Shown here one piece after another: positions 26,992-35,767 of a stretch of 64,000 bases of DNA. The position numbers were made by a program, and so were the translations under genes. The notes below the pieces were generated by a model. That model was not told where the DNA came from and searched no databases. It saw only the letters and a program-made list of their open reading frames with translations. Source of the DNA: Hyphomicrobiales bacterium (lineage in GTDB: Bacteria; Pseudomonadota; Alphaproteobacteria; Rhizobiales; Rhizobiaceae); NCBI GenBank assembly GCA_900472675.1, contig UCJA01000002.1:38025-102024 (forward strand). The letters are read 5' to 3'. The first letter of the stretch is position 1, and each line of letters starts with the position of its first letter.

Positions 26992-28290
26992 ATGGAACTA
27001 GAGAGCGCGATCGTCCGCAAAGCTGCGTGGCGAATCCTACCGATCATCATGATCTGCTATTTCGCGGCGTTTCTCGACCGCGTGAATATCGGCTTTGCCG
27101 CGTTGACGATGAACCAGGACCTGGGCCTGACGGCATCGCAGTTCGGCTTCGGTGCCGGCATCTTCTTTCTGGGTTACGTCCTGTTCGAATTGCCCAGCAA
27201 CATCGTCCTGTCCAAGGTCGGCGCGAGACGCTGGATCGCCCGTATCCTCATCACATGGGGCATTCTTTCTGCGCTCACAGCCTTTGTGTGGAGCCCAACG
27301 AGCTTCTACATCGTCCGCGTGCTTCTCGGTGCGGCCGAAGCCGGGTTCTTCCCCGGCATCATCTTCTTCATGACGCTCTGGTTTCCGGCCCAGTACCGCG
27401 GCCGGATGTTCGCCACGTTCAATATCGCCGTACCCTTTTCGACCATCATCGGGGCGCCGCTGTCGGGCTATGTCATCGGGGCCATGAACGGCGTCGCGGG
27501 CTTCAGCGGATGGCAATGGATGTTCATGCTCGAAGCCCTGCCCGCAATCATCATGGGCTTCGTGGTGTTCTTCTGGCTTCCGGACACGCCGGAAAAGGCG
27601 ACATTCCTCACGCCCGGCGAGAAAACTATCCTGATGAACCGGCTGGCAACCGAGAAGACGGCGCGCGAAGCTAAGGAAAAGTTCACCATCGGCACTGCTC
27701 TGCGTGACCCGCGCGTGCTCTTGATGTGCTTCATCGCGGTTGGTCTCGTTATGGGCACGACGGGTATCGCCATCTGGATGCCGCAGTTCGTGAAGGAATT
27801 CGGGCTCACCAATATGCAGACCGGATTTGTTACCGCGATCCCGGCCATCTTCATGGCGATCTCCATGATCCTGGTCGCGCGCAGCGCCGACCGCACCGGC
27901 GAACGGGTCTGGCATGCGGCCGGTCCCTTCCTCGTCAGCGCCGCCGGGTTCACGCTGGCAGCATTCGCGCCGTCGCCGCTCGTCAGTCTGCTCGGGTTGA
28001 CGATCGGGGCCGCGGGCATCGGCGGTGCATCGCCCAACATCTGGATATTCCCGTCGACACTGCTGACGGGAAGTGCGGCTGCAGCCGGTATCGCGCTGAT
28101 CAACTCGGTCGGCAGCACCGGCGGGTTCTTCGGCCCCTCGATCATCGGCTGGGTGCGGGATGCCACGGGCGGCTTTCAGGGTTCGCTGCTGTTCCTGGCT
28201 TTCGCCATGCTGCTGACTGCCATTGCCATCCTGATCCTCGGCCGGTCGATGCGCGAGATGATGCAGGCGGCCGACGCGCGCAGAGCTTAA
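26992..28290 (+). CDS. MFS transporter, anion:cation symporter type
   Basis: This 432-residue protein with twelve helices closely resembles the MFS carrier at 3239-4549. It has CYFAAFLDRVNIGFAALTMNQDLG, AAEAGFFPG and WMFMLEALPA. ATG at 26992 follows GGAGGAGG; an upstream ATG at 26950 is in frame but less plausible. It should import an acid sugar for the enzyme encoded 12 bases downstream. The two similar MFS-enolase pairs in one window probably serve different acids. Confidence 0.9.
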   Translation: MELESAIVRKAAWRILPIIMICYFAAFLDRVNIGFAALTMNQDLGLTASQFGFGAGIFFLGYVLFELPSNIVLSKVGARRWIARILITWGILSALTAFVWSPTSFYIVRVLLGAAEAGFFPGIIFFMTLWFPAQYRGRMFATFNIAVPFSTIIGAPLSGYVIGAMNGVAGFSGWQWMFMLEALPAIIMGFVVFFWLPDTPEKATFLTPGEKTILMNRLATEKTAREAKEKFTIGTALRDPRVLLMCFIAVGLVMGTTGIAIWMPQFVKEFGLTNMQTGFVTAIPAIFMAISMILVARSADRTGERVWHAAGPFLVSAAGFTLAAFAPSPLVSLLGLTIGAAGIGGASPNIWIFPSTLLTGSAAAAGIALINSVGSTGGFFGPSIIGWVRDATGGFQGSLLFLAFAMLLTAIAILILGRSMREMMQAADARRA

Positions 28291-28302
28291 GGAGAGCATT
28301 TT

Positions 28303-29445
28303 TTGAAGATCACACAGATCCATCTGCACCATCTGAGTGCGACGCTGCCGGAGCCAATCGGCAATGCGAAAGTGTTCTTCGATCGGCGCGACACGCTTCT
28401 CGTCGAGATCGTCGGCAGTGGCATGTCCGGATGGGGAGAGACCTGGGCTCTTCCCGCCGCGGCAGCCAGCCTGATCCAGACCCACCTTGCGCCGCTTGTG
28501 CTCGGACAGGATCCGCAGCACGTCCGGCGCCTCTGGCAGGATATGACGCGGGTGTTCGAGACCCGAAGCGGCGTCGCGATGATGGCGATTGCGGCTGTCG
28601 ACATGGCACTGCATGACCTTGCGGCGCGAGAGCGCGAAATCCCGCTACACGCACTGCTCGGCGGCGCCCGCCGTAGCAGCGTTCCGACCTATGCCAGCGG
28701 TCCGTTCTTCAAACCGAACGGCCATCCCTATCGTGATTTCGAGCCGGAGCTCGAGGGCTATCTCAGCCAGGGGTTCCGGTCTATCAAGCTTCGCAGCGGC
28801 TTTAACCCCGCCGATGATGCGAAAGCTGCCTTGTTGGCCCGCAGCATGATCGGCGACGAGGCGGACCTGATGATCGATTTCAATCAGTCGACGACCCCGC
28901 GCAATGCGATCAGAACCCACGATCTCCTGAAGGACGCGAGGCCGCTCTGGATCGAGGAGCCGACAATTCCGACGGATTTGAATGGCTACCGTCAGGTGGC
29001 TGCGCACATTTCCACTGCCATCGCCGGCGGCGAGACCTTTGCAAGCGCTGCAGATTTCCTGCCGTTTCTCGAGGCGGGCGTGATGGATGTCCTGCAGCCG
29101 GACATTGCCATATGCGCCGGATTGACCGGTGTCTCGCAGGTCGCCGTGCTGGCGGATCTGTTCAACCGACCACTCATCCCGCATGTCTGGGGGAGTATCG
29201 TGAACTTCCAGGCGGCGCTGCATCTCACCGCCACGCTGCCGCCGCATCGTGCAGGCGGCGTCACGCCGTTTCCTTACATGGAATTCGACGTCGGCCCGAA
29301 CCCGCTGCTCGATCTGGCAGGGCGACCCGCGGTCGGCGCCGGAAGCGTGCTCGCCGTGCCGGAGGGACCCGGTCTCGGGATCGAGCTCGACCGGCGGATG
29401 CTCGAACCTTATCTGGTTCACTCCACCACACTCGATCCAAGCTAA
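28303..29445 (+). CDS. Enolase-superfamily enzyme, mandelate-racemase subgroup
   Basis: This 380-residue barrel enzyme has Lys162-x-Arg164 (KLRSG) on strand 2, metal ligands Asp192 (IDFNQ), Glu218/219 (IEEP) and Glu244 (GGET), and His294 (PHVWG) as second base. The K-x-R plus His pattern belongs to the mandelate racemase subgroup, which includes racemases and acid-sugar dehydratases. The start is TTG at 28303 with AAGGAGAG eight bases upstream; no ATG fits. It is coupled to the MFS carrier before it. The substrate is unknown, but a sugar acid is likely. Confidence 0.82.
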   Translation: MKITQIHLHHLSATLPEPIGNAKVFFDRRDTLLVEIVGSGMSGWGETWALPAAAASLIQTHLAPLVLGQDPQHVRRLWQDMTRVFETRSGVAMMAIAAVDMALHDLAAREREIPLHALLGGARRSSVPTYASGPFFKPNGHPYRDFEPELEGYLSQGFRSIKLRSGFNPADDAKAALLARSMIGDEADLMIDFNQSTTPRNAIRTHDLLKDARPLWIEEPTIPTDLNGYRQVAAHISTAIAGGETFASAADFLPFLEAGVMDVLQPDIAICAGLTGVSQVAVLADLFNRPLIPHVWGSIVNFQAALHLTATLPPHRAGGVTPFPYMEFDVGPNPLLDLAGRPAVGAGSVLAVPEGPGLGIELDRRMLEPYLVHSTTLDPS

Positions 29446-29476
29446 CCGATGGTCACCCAGGCGTAGACTTACCAGT

Positions 29477-30631
29477 CTACCAGTTGGTCACCGAGCCATC
29501 CCTGCGCTTCAGATGCGGCGCTTCCCAGAACTCAAATTCCTGGCGGGACAGCAGTTCCTCATTGACCTCGATGCCGAGGCCTGGCGAATCGGACACCGGA
29601 TAGAAGGCGCCGTCCAGTTTCGGCTGGACTGGGAAGAAGTCCGAATTGTCGAAGCCGAGATGGGTCTCGGCCGGGCTGCTGCGGGTTTCGAGCCAGGAGA
29701 AGTTCGGCACCGCCGCACAGAAGTGAATGGTCGCAGCCGTGCAGACCGGCCCGAGCGGATTGTGCGGCATCATGTCGACGTAATGGGTCTCGCTCCAGGC
29801 GGCCACCTTCATCGATTCCGTCAAGCCGCCGACATTGCAGACGTCGAGCCGGTTGAACTGATGGATGTCGCGCTCGATGTAGGGCTGGAACTGCCATTTC
29901 GAGGAGAATTCCTCGCCGATTGCAAAGGGGATGTCCGTCATCCGCCGCAACGCCTCATAGGCGCCGGGGGATTCGTCACGGATCGGCTCCTCCAGGAAAT
30001 CGAGCGTTCCCTTCGGCATCTTCTGGCAGAAGCTCGCCGCTTCCGCCACGCTCAGCCGGTGGTGATAGTCAATGCCGAGCACGACGTCATCGCCCAGCGT
30101 CTCGCGGGCTTTCACCAGCCACTTGGCGGTCGTCGCAATGTGCTCGCGAGGCTCGTAGATCTCCTTTTCCTCGTGGCCGGCCGGCGAAAGCCGCATCGCC
30201 GTCCAGCCGTGCTCCACCAGCATCTGCGCCTGCTCGATCATCTCAGGGCCGGGTGCGGCAAAGGTCGTGGCAAAGGTCGGGATGCGATCCCGCTGCTTGC
30301 CGCCAAGGAGATCGTAGACCGGCACGCCGAGTGCCTTGCCCTTGATGTCGTGCAGCGCGATGTCGATCGCCGAGATCGCCGCCTGCAGCACGCGGCCGCC
30401 CTCGAAGTACTGGCTGCGGTACATTTCCTGCCACAGTGCGCCGATTTTGAACGGGTCGCGACCCTTCAGGAACTCTGCGTAATGCTCGAGCGCGCCGGCC
30501 ACCGCCTTCTCGCGTCCGGACAGGCCGCTTTCGCCCCAGCCGAAAATGTCGTCATCGGTCTCGACCTTGACGAGCAGCTGGTTGCGGATGCCGACCTTGA
30601 CGGCATAGGTCTTGATTGCGGTGATCTTCAT
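29477..30631 (-). CDS. Galactonate-dehydratase-like enolase-superfamily enzyme
   Basis: This 384-residue barrel enzyme has Asp188 with His190 (IDYHHRL), Glu214/215 (LEEP), Glu240/241 (GEE) and His290 (MPHNPLGPV). The HNPLGP loop resembles DgoD-type galactonate/gluconate dehydratases. It is the last gene of a six-gene operon starting with a solute-binding protein at 37705 and directly follows mannonate dehydratase. It may take a second aldonate produced from the same imported material. The precise epimer is not predictable. Confidence 0.82.
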   Translation of the reverse strand: MKITAIKTYAVKVGIRNQLLVKVETDDDIFGWGESGLSGREKAVAGALEHYAEFLKGRDPFKIGALWQEMYRSQYFEGGRVLQAAISAIDIALHDIKGKALGVPVYDLLGGKQRDRIPTFATTFAAPGPEMIEQAQMLVEHGWTAMRLSPAGHEEKEIYEPREHIATTAKWLVKARETLGDDVVLGIDYHHRLSVAEAASFCQKMPKGTLDFLEEPIRDESPGAYEALRRMTDIPFAIGEEFSSKWQFQPYIERDIHQFNRLDVCNVGGLTESMKVAAWSETHYVDMMPHNPLGPVCTAATIHFCAAVPNFSWLETRSSPAETHLGFDNSDFFPVQPKLDGAFYPVSDSPGLGIEVNEELLSRQEFEFWEAPHLKRRDGSVTNW

Positions 30632-30656
30632 GGCTGTGTCTCCCCTTGCCGCTCGC

Positions 30657-31865
30657 CTACCAGTGCCACAGCGTGCCGTCTTCGAGACGGTTCACCGGCA
30701 GATAGGCGCGCTGATACGGATATTCCGCCGCCAATTCCTCGTTGATATCGACGCCATGGCCGATCGCGTCGCCCGGATGCAGGTAGCCGTCGTTGAGGCT
30801 CCAGGCGCCGGGGAAGACTTCGAGGATTTCCGGCAGGTAGCCGGAGTATTCCTGAATACCGAAGTTCGGCACCCAGAGATCAAGATGCAGGTTGGCGCCA
30901 AGGCAGATCGGCGACATGTCCATCGCCCCATGGCAGGCGGTGCGCACATTGTAGACGGATGCGAAATCCATGATCCGCCGGAGCGCCGTGACACCACCCG
31001 CATGCACGCAGGTGGTGCGGATATAGTCGATCAACTGCTCTTCCATCAAAAGGCGCGCGTCCCAGATGGTGTTGAACACTTCGCCCACCGCCAGCGGCGT
31101 CGTGGTGTGCTTGCGGATCAGGCGAAAACCTTCCTGATGCTCGGCCGCGACCGTATCTTCCAGCCAGAACAGTCGGGCAAATTCGAGATCCTTGCCGACG
31201 CGCGCCGCCTCGATGGGCGTCAGCCGGTGGTGCGCATCATGCAGGAGCTCGACGTCCCAACCATGCGCCTCGCGCACCGCCTCGAACAGTTTTGGGATAT
31301 GCCGCATGTATTTGGAGGTCGACCAGACCTCCTCGTGCGGCACAGCATCGTCGGCGGCATTGTTGGTGATCGACTTGGCACCAGTGCCATAAACATCCGG
31401 CAGGCCGGGAATGCCGACCTGGACGCGGACTGCCTTGTAACCCTGTTCGATGCGCTTGCCGACAGCGTCGACGGCTTCCGCGATATCCGTGCCCTGCGCA
31501 TGCGTATAGCACAGCACCTTTTCGCGGCTCGCGCCGCCGAGCAGCTGGTAGAGCGGCATGTTGGCGGCCTTGGCCTTGATGTCCCACAGCGCCGTATCGA
31601 TGCCGGCAATCGCCGCCATGGTCACCGGGCCACGGCGCCAGTAGGCACCCTTGTAGAAATACTGCCAGATGTCTTCGATGCGGCTGGGGTCGCGGCCGAT
31701 CAGCAGGGGCGCGATATGCTCCTCCAGATAGGCGACAACGGACTTCTCACGGCCGTTCAGGGTGGCGTCGCCAACGCCCGTCAGGCCTTCGTCGGTGAAA
31801 ATCTTGACCGTTACGAAATTGCGGCCGGGCGAGCAGACAATGACTTTGACATCGGTGATTTTCAT
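30657..31865 (-). CDS. manD: D-mannonate dehydratase, enolase-superfamily (ManD) type
   Basis: This 402-residue enzyme dehydrates D-mannonate to 2-keto-3-deoxygluconate. Residues at the positions known in characterised ManD enzymes are present: Arg147, Tyr159, metal ligands Asp210, Glu236 and Glu262, and His212 as acid/base. The N-terminus through GDATLNGRE and the insert around [14 protein letters not shown] are typical. Low-activity relatives (RspA-type) exist, so kinetics remain open. It lies four bases after the importer ATPase gene, which links import to glucuronate/mannonate catabolism. Confidence 0.92.
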   Translation of the reverse strand: MKITDVKVIVCSPGRNFVTVKIFTDEGLTGVGDATLNGREKSVVAYLEEHIAPLLIGRDPSRIEDIWQYFYKGAYWRRGPVTMAAIAGIDTALWDIKAKAANMPLYQLLGGASREKVLCYTHAQGTDIAEAVDAVGKRIEQGYKAVRVQVGIPGLPDVYGTGAKSITNNAADDAVPHEEVWSTSKYMRHIPKLFEAVREAHGWDVELLHDAHHRLTPIEAARVGKDLEFARLFWLEDTVAAEHQEGFRLIRKHTTTPLAVGEVFNTIWDARLLMEEQLIDYIRTTCVHAGGVTALRRIMDFASVYNVRTACHGAMDMSPICLGANLHLDLWVPNFGIQEYSGYLPEILEVFPGAWSLNDGYLHPGDAIGHGVDINEELAAEYPYQRAYLPVNRLEDGTLWHW

Positions 31866-31869
31866 CGAC

Positions 31870-33567
31870 TTATCCGTTTACTGAAGCAGAAGGCGCGACG
31901 TAGCGGAAACGGTTCTGTATCCGTCGGTCGCGGGGATCTGGATGGGGAATGGCTGAGAGCAGCGCCCTCGTGTAATCGTGGGTCGGGCGGTTGACGACCT
32001 GGTCGGTCTCGCCGGCTTCGACAAGCTTGCCGCGGTACATGACGGCGACCCGGTCGCACATGTAGCGGATGACCGACATGTCATGGCTGATGAACACGTA
32101 GGACAAGCCCATCTCGTCCTGCAGCTTCATCATAAGGTCGAGCACCTGCGAGCGCAGCGACACGTCAAGCGCCGAGGTCGCCTCATCGGCGATGATCAGC
32201 CTCGGCTTGACGGAGATGGCGCGGGCAATGCCGATACGCTGACGCTGGCCGCCGGAAAAGGCGTGCGGGTAGCGTTCGCGCCAGGCGGGTTCGAGCCCCA
32301 CCTGCTGCATCAGCTCCGCCACGCGCTCGTCGAGCTCCTTGCCGCGCATGCCGGCCAGTTTCAGCGGCTCGGCGATGATCTGCGCGACGGTCTTGCGCGG
32401 GCTGAGCGACCCGACCGGATCCTGGAAGATCATCCGGACCTCGCGGCGAAGCTCCTTCAGCTGCGGTTTGTCGGCAGTGCGCATATCGATGACGGTTCCG
32501 TCCGCGCGCCGGTAGTTGATCTCGCCCATCTGCGGGTCGTAGATGCGCAGCAGGCAGCGGCCCATGGTCGTCTTGCCGGAGCCGCTTTCGCCGACGATGC
32601 CGAGCGTCTCGCCCGGACGCACGATCAGCGACACGTCGTCGACCGCCTTCAGCCCGGACGGGAAGGTCAGCGACATGTTGCGGACCTCGAGCAGCGGCGC
32701 GGCATCTTCCGCGATCTCGGCGCGTTTCAGGCGGATCTCCGCCTTGCGCTCCAGCCGCACCACGGATCCGATCAGGCGCTTGGTGTAGTCGTCCTTCGGC
32801 GCGTGGAAGACTTCGTCCACCGTTCCGTGTTCCATCACCTTGCCGCGGTACATAACCAGCACTTCGTCCGCGATTTCGGCAACCACGCCCATGTCATGGG
32901 TAATGAACAGCACGGACATGCCGTGGCTCTGCTGAAGCCGTTTGATGAGGTCGAGAATTTCGGCCTGCGTCGTCACGTCGAGTGCCGTCGTCGGCTCGTC
33001 GGCAATCAGGATCTGCGGATTGCAGGCAAGCGCCATGGCAATCATCACCCGCTGGCGCATGCCGCCGGAAAACTCGAACGTGTAGCGGTCGATGGCGGTT
33101 TCTGGCCGCGGGATCTCCACCTGGCGTAAAAGGTCCAGCACTCGCTCGCGCTGCTCCGCCTTCGGCGTGCCGAAGTGGATGCGCAGCCCTTCGCCGATCT
33201 GCTCGCCGATGCGGTGCACCGGCGACAGCGAGCTCATCGGCTCCTGGAAGATCATCGCGATCTCCCGGCCGCGCACGTTGCGGATCTCCTCGCCGCGCGG
33301 ATTGAGCTTGGCCAGATCCACCTGGCTGCCGTCCTGCCTTGTCAGCACGATCGAACCGCCGTCGATCGTGCCGGGCTTGTCGACGATCTGCAGGATCGAG
33401 CGGGCGGTGACCGACTTGCCGGAGCCGCTTTCGCCAACGACGCAGAGCGTCTTGCCGCGCTTGAGTTCAAAGGAAACGCCGTCGACCGCCTTGAACACCC
33501 CGGTGCGCGTCTTGAACGAGGTCTTGAGGTCGTCAACCTTGAGGATGGTGTCGTTGGTCATGCTCAT
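31870..33567 (-). CDS. Dipeptide-family ABC transporter ATPase, fused double cassette
   Basis: This 565-residue protein fuses two complete ABC domains, as in GsiA or YejF. The first (about 8-260) has [20 protein letters not shown] and [12 protein letters not shown]. The second (about 290-560) has [20 protein letters not shown] and [15 protein letters not shown] at 33567 overlaps the permease TGA by one base (TGATG); a second ATG lies two codons later. It energises the permease pair upstream. The upstream reading frame extends into the permease gene but is not coding. Confidence 0.92.
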   Translation of the reverse strand: MSMTNDTILKVDDLKTSFKTRTGVFKAVDGVSFELKRGKTLCVVGESGSGKSVTARSILQIVDKPGTIDGGSIVLTRQDGSQVDLAKLNPRGEEIRNVRGREIAMIFQEPMSSLSPVHRIGEQIGEGLRIHFGTPKAEQRERVLDLLRQVEIPRPETAIDRYTFEFSGGMRQRVMIAMALACNPQILIADEPTTALDVTTQAEILDLIKRLQQSHGMSVLFITHDMGVVAEIADEVLVMYRGKVMEHGTVDEVFHAPKDDYTKRLIGSVVRLERKAEIRLKRAEIAEDAAPLLEVRNMSLTFPSGLKAVDDVSLIVRPGETLGIVGESGSGKTTMGRCLLRIYDPQMGEINYRRADGTVIDMRTADKPQLKELRREVRMIFQDPVGSLSPRKTVAQIIAEPLKLAGMRGKELDERVAELMQQVGLEPAWRERYPHAFSGGQRQRIGIARAISVKPRLIIADEATSALDVSLRSQVLDLMMKLQDEMGLSYVFISHDMSVIRYMCDRVAVMYRGKLVEAGETDQVVNRPTHDYTRALLSAIPHPDPRDRRIQNRFRYVAPSASVNG

Positions 33568-34715
33568 CAGACGGACTCGTACGGGTCGGCGGCGTCGCGC
33601 AGTCCGTCGCCAAGGAAGTTGAGGGAAAGCACAGCGATGACGATGGCAGCGGCCGGCGTGAACAGCAGCCAGGGTGCCTGCGCCACGGCGCGGATGTTCT
33701 GCGCCTCCTGCAGAAGCACGCCCCAGGAGATGATCGGCGGCTGCAGCCCGACGCCGAGGAAGGACAGCGCCGTTTCGGCAAGGATCATCGTCGGGATGGC
33801 CAGCGTCACGGTGGCGATGATGTGGCTCATGAAGGAAGGCACCAGATGGTGGAAGATGATGCCGATCTCGCTCATGCCGTCTAGCCGTGCGGCGGTGACG
33901 AAATCCTCGCCACGCAGCGACAGGAACTTGCCGCGCACCTCGCGGGCAAGGTTTGTCCAGCCCAGCAGCGAGACGATCAGGGTAATCACGAAATAGGTGC
34001 GAAGCGGCGGCCAGCCGACCGGGATCGCGGCTGCCAATCCCATCCATAGAGGGATCGTCGGGATCGACCGCAACAGCTCGATAACGCGCTGGATGCCGAG
34101 ATCCACCCAGCCGCCGAAGAAGCCGGAAATGCCGCCGATGGTGACGCCAAGCACCAGGCTCATCAGTACGCCGACGAGGCCAATGGAAAGCGAGATGCGG
34201 GCGCCGTGGACGACGCGCGAAAAGATGTCGCGGCCGAGCCTGTCGGCGCCCATGACATAGAGGCTGTCACCTGGCTTGGCATTGACGAGACCGAACAGCT
34301 TGGTCTGCATGGGGATGAAGCCGAGCATGGCGTAAGGCTTGGCGGGTACGAAAAAGCCGACGGCGAGCGGCTTTGCCGGATCCGCCTCAAACTCGCGCCG
34401 CATGCTCTCCGTGTTCAGCGTCATCTTCAGCTGGTTCACATGGGGCATGAACGAGCCCTCATGCAGCAACGACAGACCCTGCGGCGGCGCGTAGGTGAAG
34501 CGCGCGTTGGTGGCGTTGGGATCGAGCGGCGCGATGAAATCGGCAAAGGCCGCGATCAGATACATGCAGCAGATTACTACTAGGCTGACGAGGGCTATTT
34601 TGTGCTTCTTGAACTTGAGCCAGAACAAGCGCCACTGGCCGGCCACGGCAATGTTCTGGTCGCGCAGGTCGATATCGGTTTCCGTGGCAGGAGGAAGCTG
34701 GGTGATGTCGGTCAT
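33567..34715 (-). CDS. Dipeptide-family ABC permease (DppC/YejE-like) with large insertion
   Basis: This 382-residue permease is about 80-90 residues longer than usual DppC proteins. The extra part lies between helix 1 (about 38-62) and the GADRLGRDIFSRVVHGAR motif (about 160) and should face the periplasm. Such insertions occur in YejE-type permeases. The EAA loop region (FVTAARLDGMSEIGIIFHHL) is intact. It overlaps the upstream permease gene by four bases. Confidence 0.92.
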   Translation of the reverse strand: MTDITQLPPATETDIDLRDQNIAVAGQWRLFWLKFKKHKIALVSLVVICCMYLIAAFADFIAPLDPNATNARFTYAPPQGLSLLHEGSFMPHVNQLKMTLNTESMRREFEADPAKPLAVGFFVPAKPYAMLGFIPMQTKLFGLVNAKPGDSLYVMGADRLGRDIFSRVVHGARISLSIGLVGVLMSLVLGVTIGGISGFFGGWVDLGIQRVIELLRSIPTIPLWMGLAAAIPVGWPPLRTYFVITLIVSLLGWTNLAREVRGKFLSLRGEDFVTAARLDGMSEIGIIFHHLVPSFMSHIIATVTLAIPTMILAETALSFLGVGLQPPIISWGVLLQEAQNIRAVAQAPWLLFTPAAAIVIAVLSLNFLGDGLRDAADPYESV

Positions 34716-35698
34716 GTCAGTCTAATCCGCGGATCGGTCATGGCGAGCAGGATGTCGGAAATCAGCGTGCCGATGATGGTGAGGACGGAAATGAGGAGGA
34801 TCAGCGAGCCGGCGAGGTACATGTCCTGCGCCAGGAGCGCGCGCAGCAGCAGTGGCCCCGTGGTCGGCAGGCTCATCACCACAGACACGATGATCTCGCC
34901 GGAGATGACGGCCGGCAGGATCCAGCCAATCGTCGAGATCAGCGGATTGAGCGCCAGCCGCACCGGATAGCGGATGAGAAGTTCGAACTCAGAAATGCCC
35001 TTGGCGCGGGCGGTCGTGACATAGGGCTTCGACAGTTCGTCCAGCAGGTTGGCGCGCATGATGCGCACGAGTGCCGCCAGCGAGCCAAGGCCGATGACGA
35101 TCACCGGCAGCCAGACGTGGTTTGCGAGATCGAGAAGCTTGCCGAAGCTCCAGCCGGCATCGACATACTCGGGGGAAAACAGGCCGCCGACGCTTTGCCC
35201 GAACCAGACCGACATCACGTACATGGCGCCGAGCGCCATCAGGAAGTCGGGCACCGCCAGGAAGAAGAAAGCAAGGAAAGTCACGGTATAATCGGAGATC
35301 GAATACTGGCGCACCGCCGACAGGATGCCGATCGGAATGGCGACGGCCCAGACGAAGCAGAGCGTCAGCAGCGACAGCATCAGCGAGAAGCCGAGACGGC
35401 TCCAGATCAGTTCGGTGACCGGCTTGCCGAGTTCGAACGAGATGCCGAAATCGCCATGCAGCAGGATGCCGGCCATCCATTTGTAGTACTGGAAATACAT
35501 CGGCTGATCGAGGCCATAGCGTTCGCGCATGGCCGCCACCGTGCCCGCCTCGACGGCACCGCCCTGGCTTGCCCAGTCGGCCATCAGCGTCGTCAGGTAG
35601 TCGCCCGGCGGCAGCTGAATGATGATGAAGGCGATGATCGAGACGGCAAGAAGTGTCGGAATAGCGAACACCAGCCGCCTGGCGATATAGGGAAGCAT
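34712..35698 (-). CDS. Dipeptide-family ABC permease (DppB/YejB type)
   Basis: This 328-residue membrane protein has about six helices, the N-terminal AIPTLLAVSIIAFIIIQLPPGDY and an EAA loop (VTTARAKGISEFELLIRYPVRLALNPLI). It pairs with the insertion-bearing permease to form the pore. Its gene begins 69 bases after the solute-binding-protein gene. Confidence 0.93.
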   Translation of the reverse strand: MLPYIARRLVFAIPTLLAVSIIAFIIIQLPPGDYLTTLMADWASQGGAVEAGTVAAMRERYGLDQPMYFQYYKWMAGILLHGDFGISFELGKPVTELIWSRLGFSLMLSLLTLCFVWAVAIPIGILSAVRQYSISDYTVTFLAFFFLAVPDFLMALGAMYVMSVWFGQSVGGLFSPEYVDAGWSFGKLLDLANHVWLPVIVIGLGSLAALVRIMRANLLDELSKPYVTTARAKGISEFELLIRYPVRLALNPLISTIGWILPAVISGEIIVSVVMSLPTTGPLLLRALLAQDMYLAGSLILLISVLTIIGTLISDILLAMTDPRIRLT

Positions 35699-35767
35699 GA
35701 CAATGACCGTTGATTTGCGGGAAAAGCGGCCGGAGGCATTCGCGCCTCCGACCGTTGGGAGGAACCC

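Noticed and set aside
27037..28614. A 525-codon antisense frame across the MFS carrier
   Set aside because: It is rich in His, Arg, Asp and Glu as expected for the complement of a membrane protein gene; no start signal or domain.
33568..34047. Upstream extension of the double ATPase reading frame
   Set aside because: It lies within the permease gene; the ABC domain begins right after the TGATG-coupled start at 33567.
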